The notes under the pieces: generated by a model
Database searches by the model: none
Seen by the model: only the letters and a program-made list of their open reading frames with translations
Told to the model about the DNA's origin: nothing
Shown: positions 27,344 to 36,465 of the stretch, piece after piece
How the letters are laid out: every line of letters starts with the position of its first letter
Position numbering within the stretch: the first letter of the stretch is position 1
Program-made: the position numbers and the translations under genes
Source: Catenovulum agarivorans YM01
GTDB lineage: Bacteria; Pseudomonadota; Gammaproteobacteria; Enterobacterales; Alteromonadaceae
NCBI RefSeq assembly: GCF_000281085.1
Contig: NZ_JH767530.1
Location: forward strand, 111,951-175,950
Direction: 5' to 3'
Length of the DNA stretch: 64,000 nucleotides

Positions 27344-28879
27344 ATGCAAAAACTAAAACAGGTTTTAGCCTCAACTTTAATTGGGTTGTTAGTCGTGAGT
27401 TGTGCTACAACAACAGAGTCCGAAAAACAGCCCTCAGCAAAAGCCGCTATTGAGCTAAAACAAGAAATAAAAATTACTGACAGCGCTTTGTTTTTTGACG
27501 GCAAAAAAATGGGTAATGTGCACAAATCACTCGACACAGTGAATGATCCCAATGGCAAATACAATTACCAATATGGGCCGGCGATTGCCCCGCACGGTGA
27601 TGCAATAAAAACCTATAAACATTATGTGTTTATGACTTGGTATCGTGGTGGCAAATACGACCGTCACATGATGTTGTCTCGCCTTAATTTAAAAACTGGC
27701 CAGTTAAAACATATTGAATTTCCGCATCAGCACTCGGGTTTAGTCGGCCGTTGGTGGATAGGTGAAACTCACAATACAATTGCGGTGGGTATCAGCCCTA
27801 AAGATGAGAGTATTCACTTAGTGTTTGATTTACATGCGTATAATCGCCATTCCGATGCGGGTGGGTATGACGATTTTTCCAAAGACTATTTTCGCTATGC
27901 CTATAGCTTAGATGGCGCGGCTGCAGTTGCAGACCATGAGTTTACTCTAGACTTGTTTGTAAAAGATATCAGTGCCCATAGTGAGGGGACAAATGATTAT
28001 AACCACTTGTCTATGACGGGTGATGAAGACCATGACGCCCATGCAAAACTTACTTATCCTAAATTTTTCTTAAATGGCCAAGGCGATTTGTTTTTCTATA
28101 TTCGCCAAGGCACTTCGCATGACGGAAAAGGTATTTTTACCAGTTACAAAGGCAATGGCCTGTGGCGCGATTTTCAGAGTATTAACAAACTGAACGTTAA
28201 GGAAAACGGCCAACAATATAACTGGAGCAACTACGGTAATATGAAGTTTGCCAATGGTAAACTCGGGTTTGCTTTTCAGCGCCGTTTAAACAATAAAGAA
28301 GACAGATACCGTTATCAAAACGGCGTTTATTTTATGTACTCAGATGACCCATTAGGGCAAACAGCATGGAAAAGCCATAAAGGTCAGCCGATTCAGTTAC
28401 CGCTAATTGACGCGGCGCCTGCTTTTGTTTTTGAACCAGGTGATTTGGTGAAAACTCAAGCTAAAAACCAGGTGGTGATCACAGGTAGTTTTGATTGGAC
28501 CATTACCGACCGTGGCGATACACACATTATTAGTCGAGTGCGCGATAAAGAAAACAACGCAGATTTATACTTGCACCATTATAAACCTGCTGACCATGCC
28601 GAATTTATTACCAGCAGTGACTTTGTGGGTGCTGAAAATATTTATACTTCTGGCGACAGCATCTACATAATCGGTTTGGAAAACGGCCAACCCTATATTG
28701 AACAAGCGACTGGTGGCACCAATAATTTTATACGTGTATACCAAGGTAAAAAGCAGGCCACTGATTTTACCAAAGGTGTTGTTTATATTGCCGACGGTAA
28801 ACTCTATTATTACCTGCTTGCTGAAGGTGAGGGTGACAAACGCACCACCTATTTGCAAGTAATTAATTTAGCTGATTGA
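27344..28879 (+). CDS. PL24-type ulvan lyase, lipoprotein form
   Basis: 511 residues with lipobox LVVSC (Cys20), so anchored to the membrane by lipid. The single catalytic BNR-4 propeller shows [40 protein letters not shown] and LVFDLHAY. His143 and His164 are 21 residues apart, the spacing I recall for the catalytic pair of PL24 (LOR_107-type) ulvan lyases. There are no Ig or dockerin domains, unlike its paralogues at 49061-59236. It is divergent from tpiA. The lipid anchor suggests it acts on shorter fragments at the cell envelope. Confidence 0.85.
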   Translation: MQKLKQVLASTLIGLLVVSCATTTESEKQPSAKAAIELKQEIKITDSALFFDGKKMGNVHKSLDTVNDPNGKYNYQYGPAIAPHGDAIKTYKHYVFMTWYRGGKYDRHMMLSRLNLKTGQLKHIEFPHQHSGLVGRWWIGETHNTIAVGISPKDESIHLVFDLHAYNRHSDAGGYDDFSKDYFRYAYSLDGAAAVADHEFTLDLFVKDISAHSEGTNDYNHLSMTGDEDHDAHAKLTYPKFFLNGQGDLFFYIRQGTSHDGKGIFTSYKGNGLWRDFQSINKLNVKENGQQYNWSNYGNMKFANGKLGFAFQRRLNNKEDRYRYQNGVYFMYSDDPLGQTAWKSHKGQPIQLPLIDAAPAFVFEPGDLVKTQAKNQVVITGSFDWTITDRGDTHIISRVRDKENNADLYLHHYKPADHAEFITSSDFVGAENIYTSGDSIYIIGLENGQPYIEQATGGTNNFIRVYQGKKQATDFTKGVVYIADGKLYYYLLAEGEGDKRTTYLQVINLAD

Positions 28880-28970
28880 AGTTTAAGCAAACTCTTCCAA
28901 AGTTTGCTGAGTTGTCCGCTTTCAACCAGGTTAGCTAGATAATTATTTAATTTAAAATTTGAGATCACAT

Positions 28971-29939
28971 TTAAAAATTCCAATGGGCTGGTTTAACCCC
29001 TTCGAATTTGCTGTCTAGTTGGTAAATTTGTTTATCGAGCAAACAGCCCAATACAATTTTATTTAAATCAGTGCCTGCAAAAGCAAGCGAGGAGATGTTT
29101 TTTAGCTCAGCTGGGTTGTTGTCTAAATGTGGCCGACCCATAGTTAAATTTTGAAAAGCACCTTCAGCTTTTTTGACGTGTTGATCATCGCTTATTTCTA
29201 ACATTAACTCTTGTTCACCGTTTTCTGATACTTTTATAACGCGGTTGCTAACTATACTGGTCACCCAAAAATTACCTTGGGTGTCGCGCGTTAAACCATC
29301 TGGAAATGTGCCTTCAGCAAATTTGCACACTACAGTCTGGTTACATAAGTCGCCATTTGGCGAGATATCAAATTTAAGCAGTTCGCGGCTAAAAGTTGCA
29401 TTGGCGTATAATTCTGTTCCTTGTGGGTTAACCCAACACTCGTTGGTGTACCCTAAACCATCTGCGACAATTCGTGCGCCCGTTTGGTCAATTAAAATAA
29501 TAAATCCATCGTCGCAGGTTGGTTTATAGGCTGCTGCGCGCGGTTGAGTGCGAGTACTTATAGTGATCCAAATACGATTTTGCTGGTCTAAATAAACAAA
29601 GTTACTCGGTGGCAGTGCTTCGCCTTCTATCTCTAATAAAAATGCCTCTATGCAGTTGTCGCGTTTTAAACGAAAAATGCCACCTTTGTCCGCACCTAAA
29701 TGGGCTATTAAAAAACTGCCATCTTTTAACATGGCAAAACCATTGGTTTGTAATGGGCCAAAACCTGGGTATTCCCCACCATAAAAAACTTGGCTGCCAT
29801 CTGGGTTTATTTGCGTGATGCCGCCTCTAAAATCAGACACATATATTTCGCCTTTTGCATTGGTTAACACACATTCAGGGCGGGTGAGTTGTTGGCCAAT
29901 TTTTGTAATCGGGCTATTAAATTTGTTTATTTTGCTCAT
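28971..29939 (-). CDS. SMP-30/gluconolactonase-family protein
   Basis: About 322 residues. A six-bladed propeller of the SMP-30/LRE type: RPECVLTNAKGEIYVSDFRGG, NGFAMLKDGSF, NFVYLDQQNRIWITIS, FPDGLTRDTQGNFWVTS, and the typical C-terminal PAHWNF. These metal-dependent enzymes open sugar lactones to aldonic acids. ATG 29939 is chosen as the first residue of the conserved region; the upstream extension has no ribosome site. It is the last gene of the leftward sugar-acid operon, so a lactone-to-acid step is a reasonable inference. Confidence 0.82.
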   Translation of the reverse strand: MSKINKFNSPITKIGQQLTRPECVLTNAKGEIYVSDFRGGITQINPDGSQVFYGGEYPGFGPLQTNGFAMLKDGSFLIAHLGADKGGIFRLKRDNCIEAFLLEIEGEALPPSNFVYLDQQNRIWITISTRTQPRAAAYKPTCDDGFIILIDQTGARIVADGLGYTNECWVNPQGTELYANATFSRELLKFDISPNGDLCNQTVVCKFAEGTFPDGLTRDTQGNFWVTSIVSNRVIKVSENGEQELMLEISDDQHVKKAEGAFQNLTMGRPHLDNNPAELKNISSLAFAGTDLNKIVLGCLLDKQIYQLDSKFEGVKPAHWNF

Positions 29940-30079
29940 TTTGGAATTCTTTTTATGTTCAGAAAAACAGCACAGATAGGGGACTATTTTCGCAAATAAC
30001 AATCCCTAACTGGACTATGATTCTTTATTATAATTTTTGCAGTCAACTAATATGCATAACAGGATTGTGGACTTAGCAC

Positions 30080-31111
30080 TTAGAGCAAAACTACGCGCTT
30101 TTGCTCGTTCGAGTGATAAACCGCATCCACTATTTTAATATTGGTTAAATACTCGGCCGCGGTATTTTCAAGCGGAGTCTGCAGAAAATAATGTTTCACT
30201 ATGTGCTCTATTGTTAAAAATACACAGTCACCACCAAATGCTTGGTCTTGCCATGGGTAAACTATTTGCTGCTCATCAATGTGGTTAAATGCTCTGTGCC
30301 AAATGCGTGCTTCGCCATCTAAACGTAAACAACCTTGAGTGCCTTCGATCCACATTTCACCCATAGTGCGTCTGTGGTTGCTCGCAGCGTGGTCTAAGCA
30401 GCGATTGCCGTCAAATAATGCGCTGATGTTATTTGCCATATCAAAATGAATAACCCCGCTGTCTTCGCCTTGTATAACCGGGTTACATTTACGTAAACGC
30501 GCACTTACTTGAGTAATTTCACCAAACAAAAATCTAAATACATCAATGATATGTATAGCGGTTTCGTGCACCAAAAACTTCGGCATTTGTTGAAAATAGG
30601 GTTGGCGCGCAAGGTAGGCATCGTTACCTTGACCATCTCCTGGGCGCAGCTTAAAACTGACATTTAACACGTCACCGACAAGGTTTTGTGACAATAATTC
30701 AGCCAATTTTCGATACCAAGGCATAAACCTAAAGTTTTCGTGAATAATAATGCTTTTATCTTTTTGTTTGGCATATTCAACTAAACTTTCAGCTTGAGAT
30801 AGCGATTCACAAAATGGCTTTTGACAAATTACATTTGCCCCTAAATCAATTGCTTGGCGCACATTTGTATCATGCGTGACAGGAGGGGTGATCACATCAA
30901 TTAAATCTGGTCGTAAATGCGCGATATCCGCTATGCTTGATGCAACATTTGGGATGCCATATTCATCTGCAACGCGTTTTGCGTTGTCGATATTGCGGTT
31001 AACCACGGCAATTACTTCAATTGGAAAAACATTGCTTAAACGCTGCCATGCTTGGTAGTGAAATTGGGCAAAATAGCCAGTGCCAACACAAGCAACTTTT
31101 AGTTTATTCAT
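30080..31111 (-). CDS. Gfo/Idh/MocA-family oxidoreductase
   Basis: 343 residues. An N-terminal Rossmann fold (VACVGTGYFAQFHYQAW, AVVNRNIDNAKRVADEYGI) is followed by the EKP-like motif ICQKPFCESLSQAE and the conserved HETAIHIIDVFRFLFG with candidate catalytic His. It oxidises or reduces a sugar or sugar acid with NAD(P). It sits 3 bp after the TctA stop in the leftward operon. With the lactonase it could form an aldose-to-aldonate module; the substrate cannot be told from sequence. Confidence 0.88.
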   Translation of the reverse strand: MNKLKVACVGTGYFAQFHYQAWQRLSNVFPIEVIAVVNRNIDNAKRVADEYGIPNVASSIADIAHLRPDLIDVITPPVTHDTNVRQAIDLGANVICQKPFCESLSQAESLVEYAKQKDKSIIIHENFRFMPWYRKLAELLSQNLVGDVLNVSFKLRPGDGQGNDAYLARQPYFQQMPKFLVHETAIHIIDVFRFLFGEITQVSARLRKCNPVIQGEDSGVIHFDMANNISALFDGNRCLDHAASNHRRTMGEMWIEGTQGCLRLDGEARIWHRAFNHIDEQQIVYPWQDQAFGGDCVFLTIEHIVKHYFLQTPLENTAAEYLTNIKIVDAVYHSNEQKRVVLL

Positions 31112-31114
31112 AAA

Positions 31115-32647
31115 TTAAGCTTCCTCTTTATTTGGTTGGCTTTTAAAAGCGCTACAGCATTTGCGCAGCAAAGATTTAAACCAAGGCATTTGCTGAAAAA
31201 TAACCACTAACATAATTAAAATTAAGATGAGTGAAACAGGGCGCGACAACATAGGCAATAAATCACCTTCGGTTGTTAATAACGCGCGGCGCAGGTTTTC
31301 ATCGGCCATTGGCCCCAAAATTAAGCCAATTATCATAGGGGAGATTGGATATTTCAGTTCAATCATCCAGTAGGCGATAATGCCGATGGGCACCATTAAA
31401 AATAAATTAAATACATTTAAACCCAGTGCATAACTGCCAAGTACACACAAAATAGCGACAAATGGCATAAACAATGGCGCTGGTACCTTTAATAGTTTGA
31501 CCACTTGTTTAGCTAGCAACATGCCATTGCAGAACATAGCAACCGATGCTAGTACCAAAATAGCGGTTATTTCTAATAAAAAGTCGGGTTTTTCTACTGG
31601 TAAAGTAGGGCCAGGATTAATGCCATGTAGCATTAACGCACCTAATAACATAGCTGCTGGTGCACTACCTGGAATGCCTAAAGTTAGTAGTGGAATAAGC
31701 GCACCACCTATACAAGCGTTGTTGGCAGTTTCAGAGGCGATTAAACCAGATTTATCACCCTGCCCAAATTTGGATTTGTCTTTAGCTGCGCCTTTAGCTG
31801 CGCCATAAGAAACCCAGCCAGCGATATCTTCACCTATACCTGGCACAGCACCGATACCAACACCAATACTGGCAGAGCGAGCGATATTTTTGCTGTTTTT
31901 GCGAATTTCAGAAAATTCAGGCACAACCGAATCAAATTCTTTTGCTTGGGCGAGCTTTTTACGTTCTGCTAAAACTTTGATTATTTGTGGAATACCAAAG
32001 GCGCCAATTAATACTGGCACTATATCTAAACCACTATCAAGCTGCGGCATATCAAAAGTAAAGCGTGGGAAAAACTGCAAAGTATCGCGGCCTATACAGG
32101 CTAAAAACAAACCAAAAAAGCCAGCAATCCAACCTTTAAGTGCATCCCCTTCGCTGGTGAGTGTGCCACTAATTAAAATGCCAAACAGCGCCAATAAAAA
32201 GAACTCAAAAGAAGTAAATTGCAACGCGACACTGGCAATTAGCGGCGCCATTAATACTAAAATTAGTAAACCAAATAAAGTGCCTATGGTTGAAGCTGTT
32301 GTTGTTAAGCCTAAAGCTTTGCCACCTTCACCTTTGCTGGCAAGTGGATAACCTTCCATTGCGGTTGCTGCCGCCGCTGCAGTGCCAGGAATATTAATTA
32401 AAATACTTGGGTACGAGCCACCATAGATAGCGCCCACGTATAATCCCAATAAAGCCAGTAAAGCTGAGTTAACATCTAACCCATACGTTAACGTGGTTAA
32501 TAAGGCGACACCTAAAGTTGCGGTTAACCCCGGCAAAGCGCCAAAGATAATGCCTAAAAAGCTCGCAGCAAAAACGATTAATAAATTAACTGGATCGGTC
32601 GCTAAACCCCATAACACAGTAAAAAAGTGCTGAAATTGTTCAATCAT
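31115..32647 (-). CDS. tctA: Tripartite tricarboxylate transporter, TctA large membrane subunit
   Basis: 510 residues, about 12 membrane helices. TctA hallmarks are visible: GALPGLTATLGVALL, GAIYGGSYPSILINIPGTAAAAATAMEGYP, GAVPGIGEDIAGWVSYG and LTLGIPGSAPAAMLLGALMLHGI. It forms the channel of a secondary carboxylate uptake system with TctB and TctC. It starts 1 bp after the TctB stop. Confidence 0.95.
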   Translation of the reverse strand: MIEQFQHFFTVLWGLATDPVNLLIVFAASFLGIIFGALPGLTATLGVALLTTLTYGLDVNSALLALLGLYVGAIYGGSYPSILINIPGTAAAAATAMEGYPLASKGEGGKALGLTTTASTIGTLFGLLILVLMAPLIASVALQFTSFEFFLLALFGILISGTLTSEGDALKGWIAGFFGLFLACIGRDTLQFFPRFTFDMPQLDSGLDIVPVLIGAFGIPQIIKVLAERKKLAQAKEFDSVVPEFSEIRKNSKNIARSASIGVGIGAVPGIGEDIAGWVSYGAAKGAAKDKSKFGQGDKSGLIASETANNACIGGALIPLLTLGIPGSAPAAMLLGALMLHGINPGPTLPVEKPDFLLEITAILVLASVAMFCNGMLLAKQVVKLLKVPAPLFMPFVAILCVLGSYALGLNVFNLFLMVPIGIIAYWMIELKYPISPMIIGLILGPMADENLRRALLTTEGDLLPMLSRPVSLILILIMLVVIFQQMPWFKSLLRKCCSAFKSQPNKEEA

Positions 32648-32648
32648 C

Positions 32649-33413
32649 TTATAACCCCAACACTTGATAATAAAAATAGTCGGTTAACAGTAAAACACTG
32701 CTTTCGCTGGGCATAGGCACTAACAATAAATACTTAAAAATAAGCACAACTATTATTGGCAACAGTACGCTGGCAAATAACAAGATGCGTATTTGTTTAT
32801 GCTGTTGATTGGCTGTTAGATAACAATGGGTTTTATATAAAACAAAACCGAGCGCGGGAAAGCTAATTAAGTCGCCTATATATAAACGGCTGCTGTCTGA
32901 CTCAAACGAAACTAATAAATTAGTTAGAAAGAGTAGCGCGGCAACAAAACAAAATGTGATTAATAACAGCTCATTAAGCTTTTTTGCATCGGCTAAATAA
33001 AAGCGACAAGTCAGTGTGAGTTGAAACAAAATAGTTGCGATCACAAAATCGCTATTGGGTATTAGCCCATACACATAACCCACTAACATTAATACCAATA
33101 AAAACTTATCGATAGACGGTTGCGAGAGTTTGTAGCTGCTCTCAGCTGAAAACCTAAACACATTTTGCTGTTGGCTTTTTGCGGTTTTAAATAGCTTGAG
33201 CAACTGAATACTTGCCAATAACAAAATGCAGCTGCCGACCACCAAAGGAAATAACGCAGGCGATACGTACCAAACGTTTTCTAAACCACCTTGGCTAGCC
33301 GTCAGTGGGTAAGTTAAGCTTTCTGCCAAAATCGCCAAAGCAAAAATCATTAAAGCAAGGCTAGTAAAAGCTTCGCGTCGATAATTAGTCGAATCTGTAG
33401 TTGAAGTTTGCAT
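32649..33413 (-). CDS. tctB: Tripartite tricarboxylate transporter, TctB small membrane subunit
   Basis: 254 residues with about five hydrophobic helices (LALMIFALAILAESL, ALFPLVVGSCILLLASIQLLK, FLLVLMLVGYVYGLIP and others). The sequence is typical of the poorly conserved TctB family, and the gene is fixed by position between TctC and TctA. It is longer than the usual TctB of about 150-180 residues because of an extra C-terminal hydrophobic hairpin. Confidence 0.85.
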   Translation of the reverse strand: MQTSTTDSTNYRREAFTSLALMIFALAILAESLTYPLTASQGGLENVWYVSPALFPLVVGSCILLLASIQLLKLFKTAKSQQQNVFRFSAESSYKLSQPSIDKFLLVLMLVGYVYGLIPNSDFVIATILFQLTLTCRFYLADAKKLNELLLITFCFVAALLFLTNLLVSFESDSSRLYIGDLISFPALGFVLYKTHCYLTANQQHKQIRILLFASVLLPIIVVLIFKYLLLVPMPSESSVLLLTDYFYYQVLGL

Positions 33414-33416
33414 ATA

Positions 33417-34472
33417 TCATCCTTGAGCATCTATTTTGTTAATGCCAAATTTAGCAGGTGAGTGTTTAGCTGCGCCTAACTCTTCAAGTGTCCAACCAAA
33501 TAACGATTCTAACTTGCTAAATACATCTGAGGCTTGTGCACCTGACTTGCCAGACAATACAAAATAATTATCATCCGCCCACTGTTTAACCTTGTCACTT
33601 TGCATCGCTTGGTCAAATGCTTGGGTGAGTTTGACTTTTATGTTATCGGGTGTGTCTGCATTCACGGCAAAACCAATTACTTGGGTAATAGGCAAATGTT
33701 GTTTTAATGCAGGATAAACATCTAGAGCAGTTGGAATATCTCCAATGTCATCGTCACTGAAAGCTTTATTGGTTAACATGGCTAGCGGTCTGAGTTGACC
33801 ACTTTTAATCAACTGTTGTTGCTCAGCCATTGAGGTGATAACAATATCCACCTCTTCAGTTACCACAGCTGTTTGTGACGGCGCAGAGCCTGGATAGGGC
33901 ACAAACTTAAACTCAGCTTGGGTGCCTTTAGCAAATGCCAATAAATTTAAATGATGCAGCGAACCCGACCCCGCAGCCGCCGCTTTAACTTTATTTGGAT
34001 TGGCAAGCGCGTATGCAACTAATTGTTCAACGCTGGTAAAAGGTGAATTTGCGCTAACAGAAATGAGATCTGGCGAGCCACCAATAATAAATGGATACCA
34101 AGTGTCCATACGCTCGGCCCAACCGCCCATTACGGCAGCCGTTACACAGGATTCACTTAAACCGACTAGTGTATAACCATCACTACGTCTTTGATTAACA
34201 TAACTTAAACCTAAAGAGCCTGCGACACCGCCAGGTTTATTGGTTACGTTAATGTCTGTGCCTAACGCTTTGGCGAGCTCTGCCGAAATTACTCGGTTGG
34301 CAACATCTGTACCACCGCCAGCAGACCAAACAACCACGTTGGTTAATGGCCGACGCGGATAACTATCGGCATCGGTCGAAATTGTTTTTACGCCGACTAA
34401 AATGCTGATGATTACCCCACATATCAGCACTAAAGTTGTCGCGTTTGTATATTTTTTGCTTGAGTTGTTCAC
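33417..34472 (-). CDS. tctC: Tripartite tricarboxylate transporter, TctC/Bug substrate-binding protein
   Basis: 351 residues with an uncleaved or signal-type N-terminal helix (TTLVLICGVIISILVG). The Bug/TctC fold is seen in PLTNVVVWSAGGGTDVANRVI, NKPGGVAGSLGLSYV, DGYTLVG and FKFVPYPGSAPSQTAVV. It binds a carboxylate in the periplasm and hands it to TctAB. It is first of the three transporter genes and follows the dehydrogenase by 90 bp. The substrate is probably the same sugar acid the operon metabolises. Confidence 0.92.
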   Translation of the reverse strand: MNNSSKKYTNATTLVLICGVIISILVGVKTISTDADSYPRRPLTNVVVWSAGGGTDVANRVISAELAKALGTDINVTNKPGGVAGSLGLSYVNQRRSDGYTLVGLSESCVTAAVMGGWAERMDTWYPFIIGGSPDLISVSANSPFTSVEQLVAYALANPNKVKAAAAGSGSLHHLNLLAFAKGTQAEFKFVPYPGSAPSQTAVVTEEVDIVITSMAEQQQLIKSGQLRPLAMLTNKAFSDDDIGDIPTALDVYPALKQHLPITQVIGFAVNADTPDNIKVKLTQAFDQAMQSDKVKQWADDNYFVLSGKSGAQASDVFSKLESLFGWTLEELGAAKHSPAKFGINKIDAQG

Positions 34473-34562
34473 TTTGCTACTTCCCTTTTGTTTATTTTTA
34501 AGTTGGGACTTTTAACCCGAAGTTCAGGTTATTTTTTGGCGGGGGTTAACCCGCCAAATTTG

Positions 34563-35675
34563 TTAGCAAGTAATACTGTTATTTTGTAATTGTTTTAATT
34601 TGGCAAACACAGCGTCATAAATTGCTTGTGTGCCCGATGTGCCACCAAACTCAAATGGTAAAATTTCACCACTTTCGTAAGCCGCTTCTACTGCTTTGGT
34701 AATGTCTTGTGCGGCTTTCACTGCACCTTGGTTGTCAAACTTGTCGCCTAACCAATCAAGCATCATAGCTGCGGATAAAAACATAGCGGAAGGATTCGCT
34801 TTGCCTTGACCCATAATATCTGGTGCACTGCCGTGGCAAGGTTGGAATACCGCATGGTCATCACCAATATCTGCCGAAGGTGCCATACCCATACCACCCA
34901 TTAAACCTGCGCCTAAGTCAGATAAAATGTCACCAAACATATTCTCAGTTACCATTACATCAAACATCCAAGGTTGGCGAACCAATTGTAATGCGGCTGC
35001 ATCTACATAAATGTGGTTGGCTTCAACGTCTGTGTAGTTTTGAGCTACTTGATCAAATATTTGGCGGAAGAAAAAGAACGAACCTAAAACGTTGGCTTTA
35101 TCGACACAAGTCACAGCGCCAGAATAACCCAATTGTTTACGGCGTTGACCCATTTTAAACGCGAAGTTAAACAAACGTTCGCTGCCTTTACGTGTGATAA
35201 CTTGGGTATCTTTTGCAACTTCATCACCTTCTTTTTCAAAGCGATTACGTGACGCAAATAAACCTTCGGTAGACTCGCGAATTAAAACAAAATCTAACTC
35301 ATGTCCACGTTTATCCGCCAGTGGTAAAGGTAAACCTTTTAGTGTTTTTACTGGGCGAACACCTGCGTATAAATCTAAGGTTTCGCGCAGCTCTAACTGT
35401 GGGGCAATTTCACGACCATCAGGATAACGAATAGACGGCATACCCATACAAGCTAATAATATGGCGTCTGACGCTTTGGCTGTTGCCATAGAATCTTCAG
35501 GCAGCGCTACACCGTGCTCTTTGTAGTAGGCTGCGCCAGCTTCTAAATTAGTAAAATTACATTCTACGCCATATTTTTCGCACGCCGCTTTCACTAATTC
35601 TAGGGTGATTGGCGTTACTTCAACACCAATTCCGTCACCCGGAAATACCGCAATATCGAAAGTCGATTTAGTCAT
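34563..35675 (-). CDS. Isocitrate/isopropylmalate-dehydrogenase-family enzyme
   Basis: About 370 residues. It begins FDIAVFPGDGIGVEV, then LRETLDLYAGVRPVK, LIRESTEGLFASR, DKANVLGSFFFF, VTENMFGDILSDLGAGLMGGMGMAPSA and the nucleotide loop CHGSAPDIMGQGKANP. It is an NAD(P)-dependent beta-hydroxyacid dehydrogenase, often decarboxylating. The location among TctCBA, OtnK and OtnC points to a dihydroxy acid such as tartrate or a tetronate rather than isopropylmalate. ATG 35675 has GAGG upstream and is preferred over TTG 35687. Confidence 0.87.
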   Translation of the reverse strand: MTKSTFDIAVFPGDGIGVEVTPITLELVKAACEKYGVECNFTNLEAGAAYYKEHGVALPEDSMATAKASDAILLACMGMPSIRYPDGREIAPQLELRETLDLYAGVRPVKTLKGLPLPLADKRGHELDFVLIRESTEGLFASRNRFEKEGDEVAKDTQVITRKGSERLFNFAFKMGQRRKQLGYSGAVTCVDKANVLGSFFFFRQIFDQVAQNYTDVEANHIYVDAAALQLVRQPWMFDVMVTENMFGDILSDLGAGLMGGMGMAPSADIGDDHAVFQPCHGSAPDIMGQGKANPSAMFLSAAMMLDWLGDKFDNQGAVKAAQDITKAVEAAYESGEILPFEFGGTSGTQAIYDAVFAKLKQLQNNSITC

Positions 35676-35693
35676 AATGAGCCTCAAAAATAG

Positions 35694-36374
35694 TTATAGC
35701 TGCACAAACCTATAGGTCTCCAGCAGGTTTAATAAGGTGTGTTTACCTTTAATTCGGTGGTTTCTATGTATTTCAGCGGCAAGGTTGGCATTGCCTGCTT
35801 TTATTGCGTTGACTAGGTCGATGTGATCTTGGGTCGACCCAGTTGGTTTAGGCCGTAAGTGCAAAGTGAAGTAACGCACTCTGTGCGCTTGACCCCAAAA
35901 TTGCAGTACAACCTGTTTTAATCTTTGATTGCCAGTTAAATTAACTAAAGCTAAATGAAATGCCTCGTCGGCTTCTGCCCATGCTTCTAACTGATCATTT
36001 GCTAACGCTTGCTCCATTGCTGCGGTAGGTGCTACAAGGGTTTGGTAATCATCTTCGGTAAGCTGTTTTTCCGCGAGTATTCGTGCGGCTTCTGATTCTA
36101 ACGCAGTTAAAATGTCATAAATTTCGGCCATATCTTCTACCGAAATAGGTTTAACTCTAATGCCATGCCTAGGTTTAATTTCAATCAAACCTTCTTTTTC
36201 TAACCGAACGCAAGCTTCGCGCACTGGGGTGCGGCTGATGCCAAAACGCTCAACGAGTGCTTTTTCTAAAACCTGTTCACCTGCTTTGAACTGGTTATTT
36301 AAAATTTCTTCGCGAATAGCTCGGTAAGCAATTTCAGCTAAAGGTAAATTTTCTGATGTCGTGTCTTTTAGCAT
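35694..36374 (-). CDS. GntR-family regulator, FCD type
   Basis: 226 residues. The N-terminal winged helix (AYRAIREEILNNQFKAGEQV, FGISRTPVREACVRLEKEGLIEI) is followed by an all-helical FCD ligand domain with metal-ligand-type residues (Asp in DEAFHLALV, His in HIDLVNAI, HRNHRIKGKH). It likely represses both divergent transcription units and is released by a sugar acid. It binds, by inference, the GTATAC-centred palindrome 20 bp upstream of its start. Confidence 0.92.
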   Translation of the reverse strand: MLKDTTSENLPLAEIAYRAIREEILNNQFKAGEQVLEKALVERFGISRTPVREACVRLEKEGLIEIKPRHGIRVKPISVEDMAEIYDILTALESEAARILAEKQLTEDDYQTLVAPTAAMEQALANDQLEAWAEADEAFHLALVNLTGNQRLKQVVLQFWGQAHRVRYFTLHLRPKPTGSTQDHIDLVNAIKAGNANLAAEIHRNHRIKGKHTLLNLLETYRFVQL

Positions 36375-36394
36375 TTTTTATATTATCGTGTACG

Positions 36395-36410
36395 TTAATG
36401 TATACATTAA
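36395..36410. promoter_or_regulatory. Probable GntR operator
   Basis: Perfect 16-bp palindrome TTAATGTATACATTAA in the 91-bp gap between the divergent GntR and kinase genes. FCD-type GntR proteins bind short palindromes of this size, often with a GTATAC centre. Confidence 0.75.
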
Positions 36411-36465
36411 TTTTTGGCCAGTTTATACTGACTTTTATCAAGGTTTCAACTGAAATTGTTTTAAT

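Noticed and set aside
34563..35675. leuB (3-isopropylmalate dehydrogenase for leucine synthesis)
   Set aside because: No leuA/leuC/leuD genes are adjacent. The setting among TctCBA, OtnK, OtnC and a GntR regulator points to sugar-acid catabolism.
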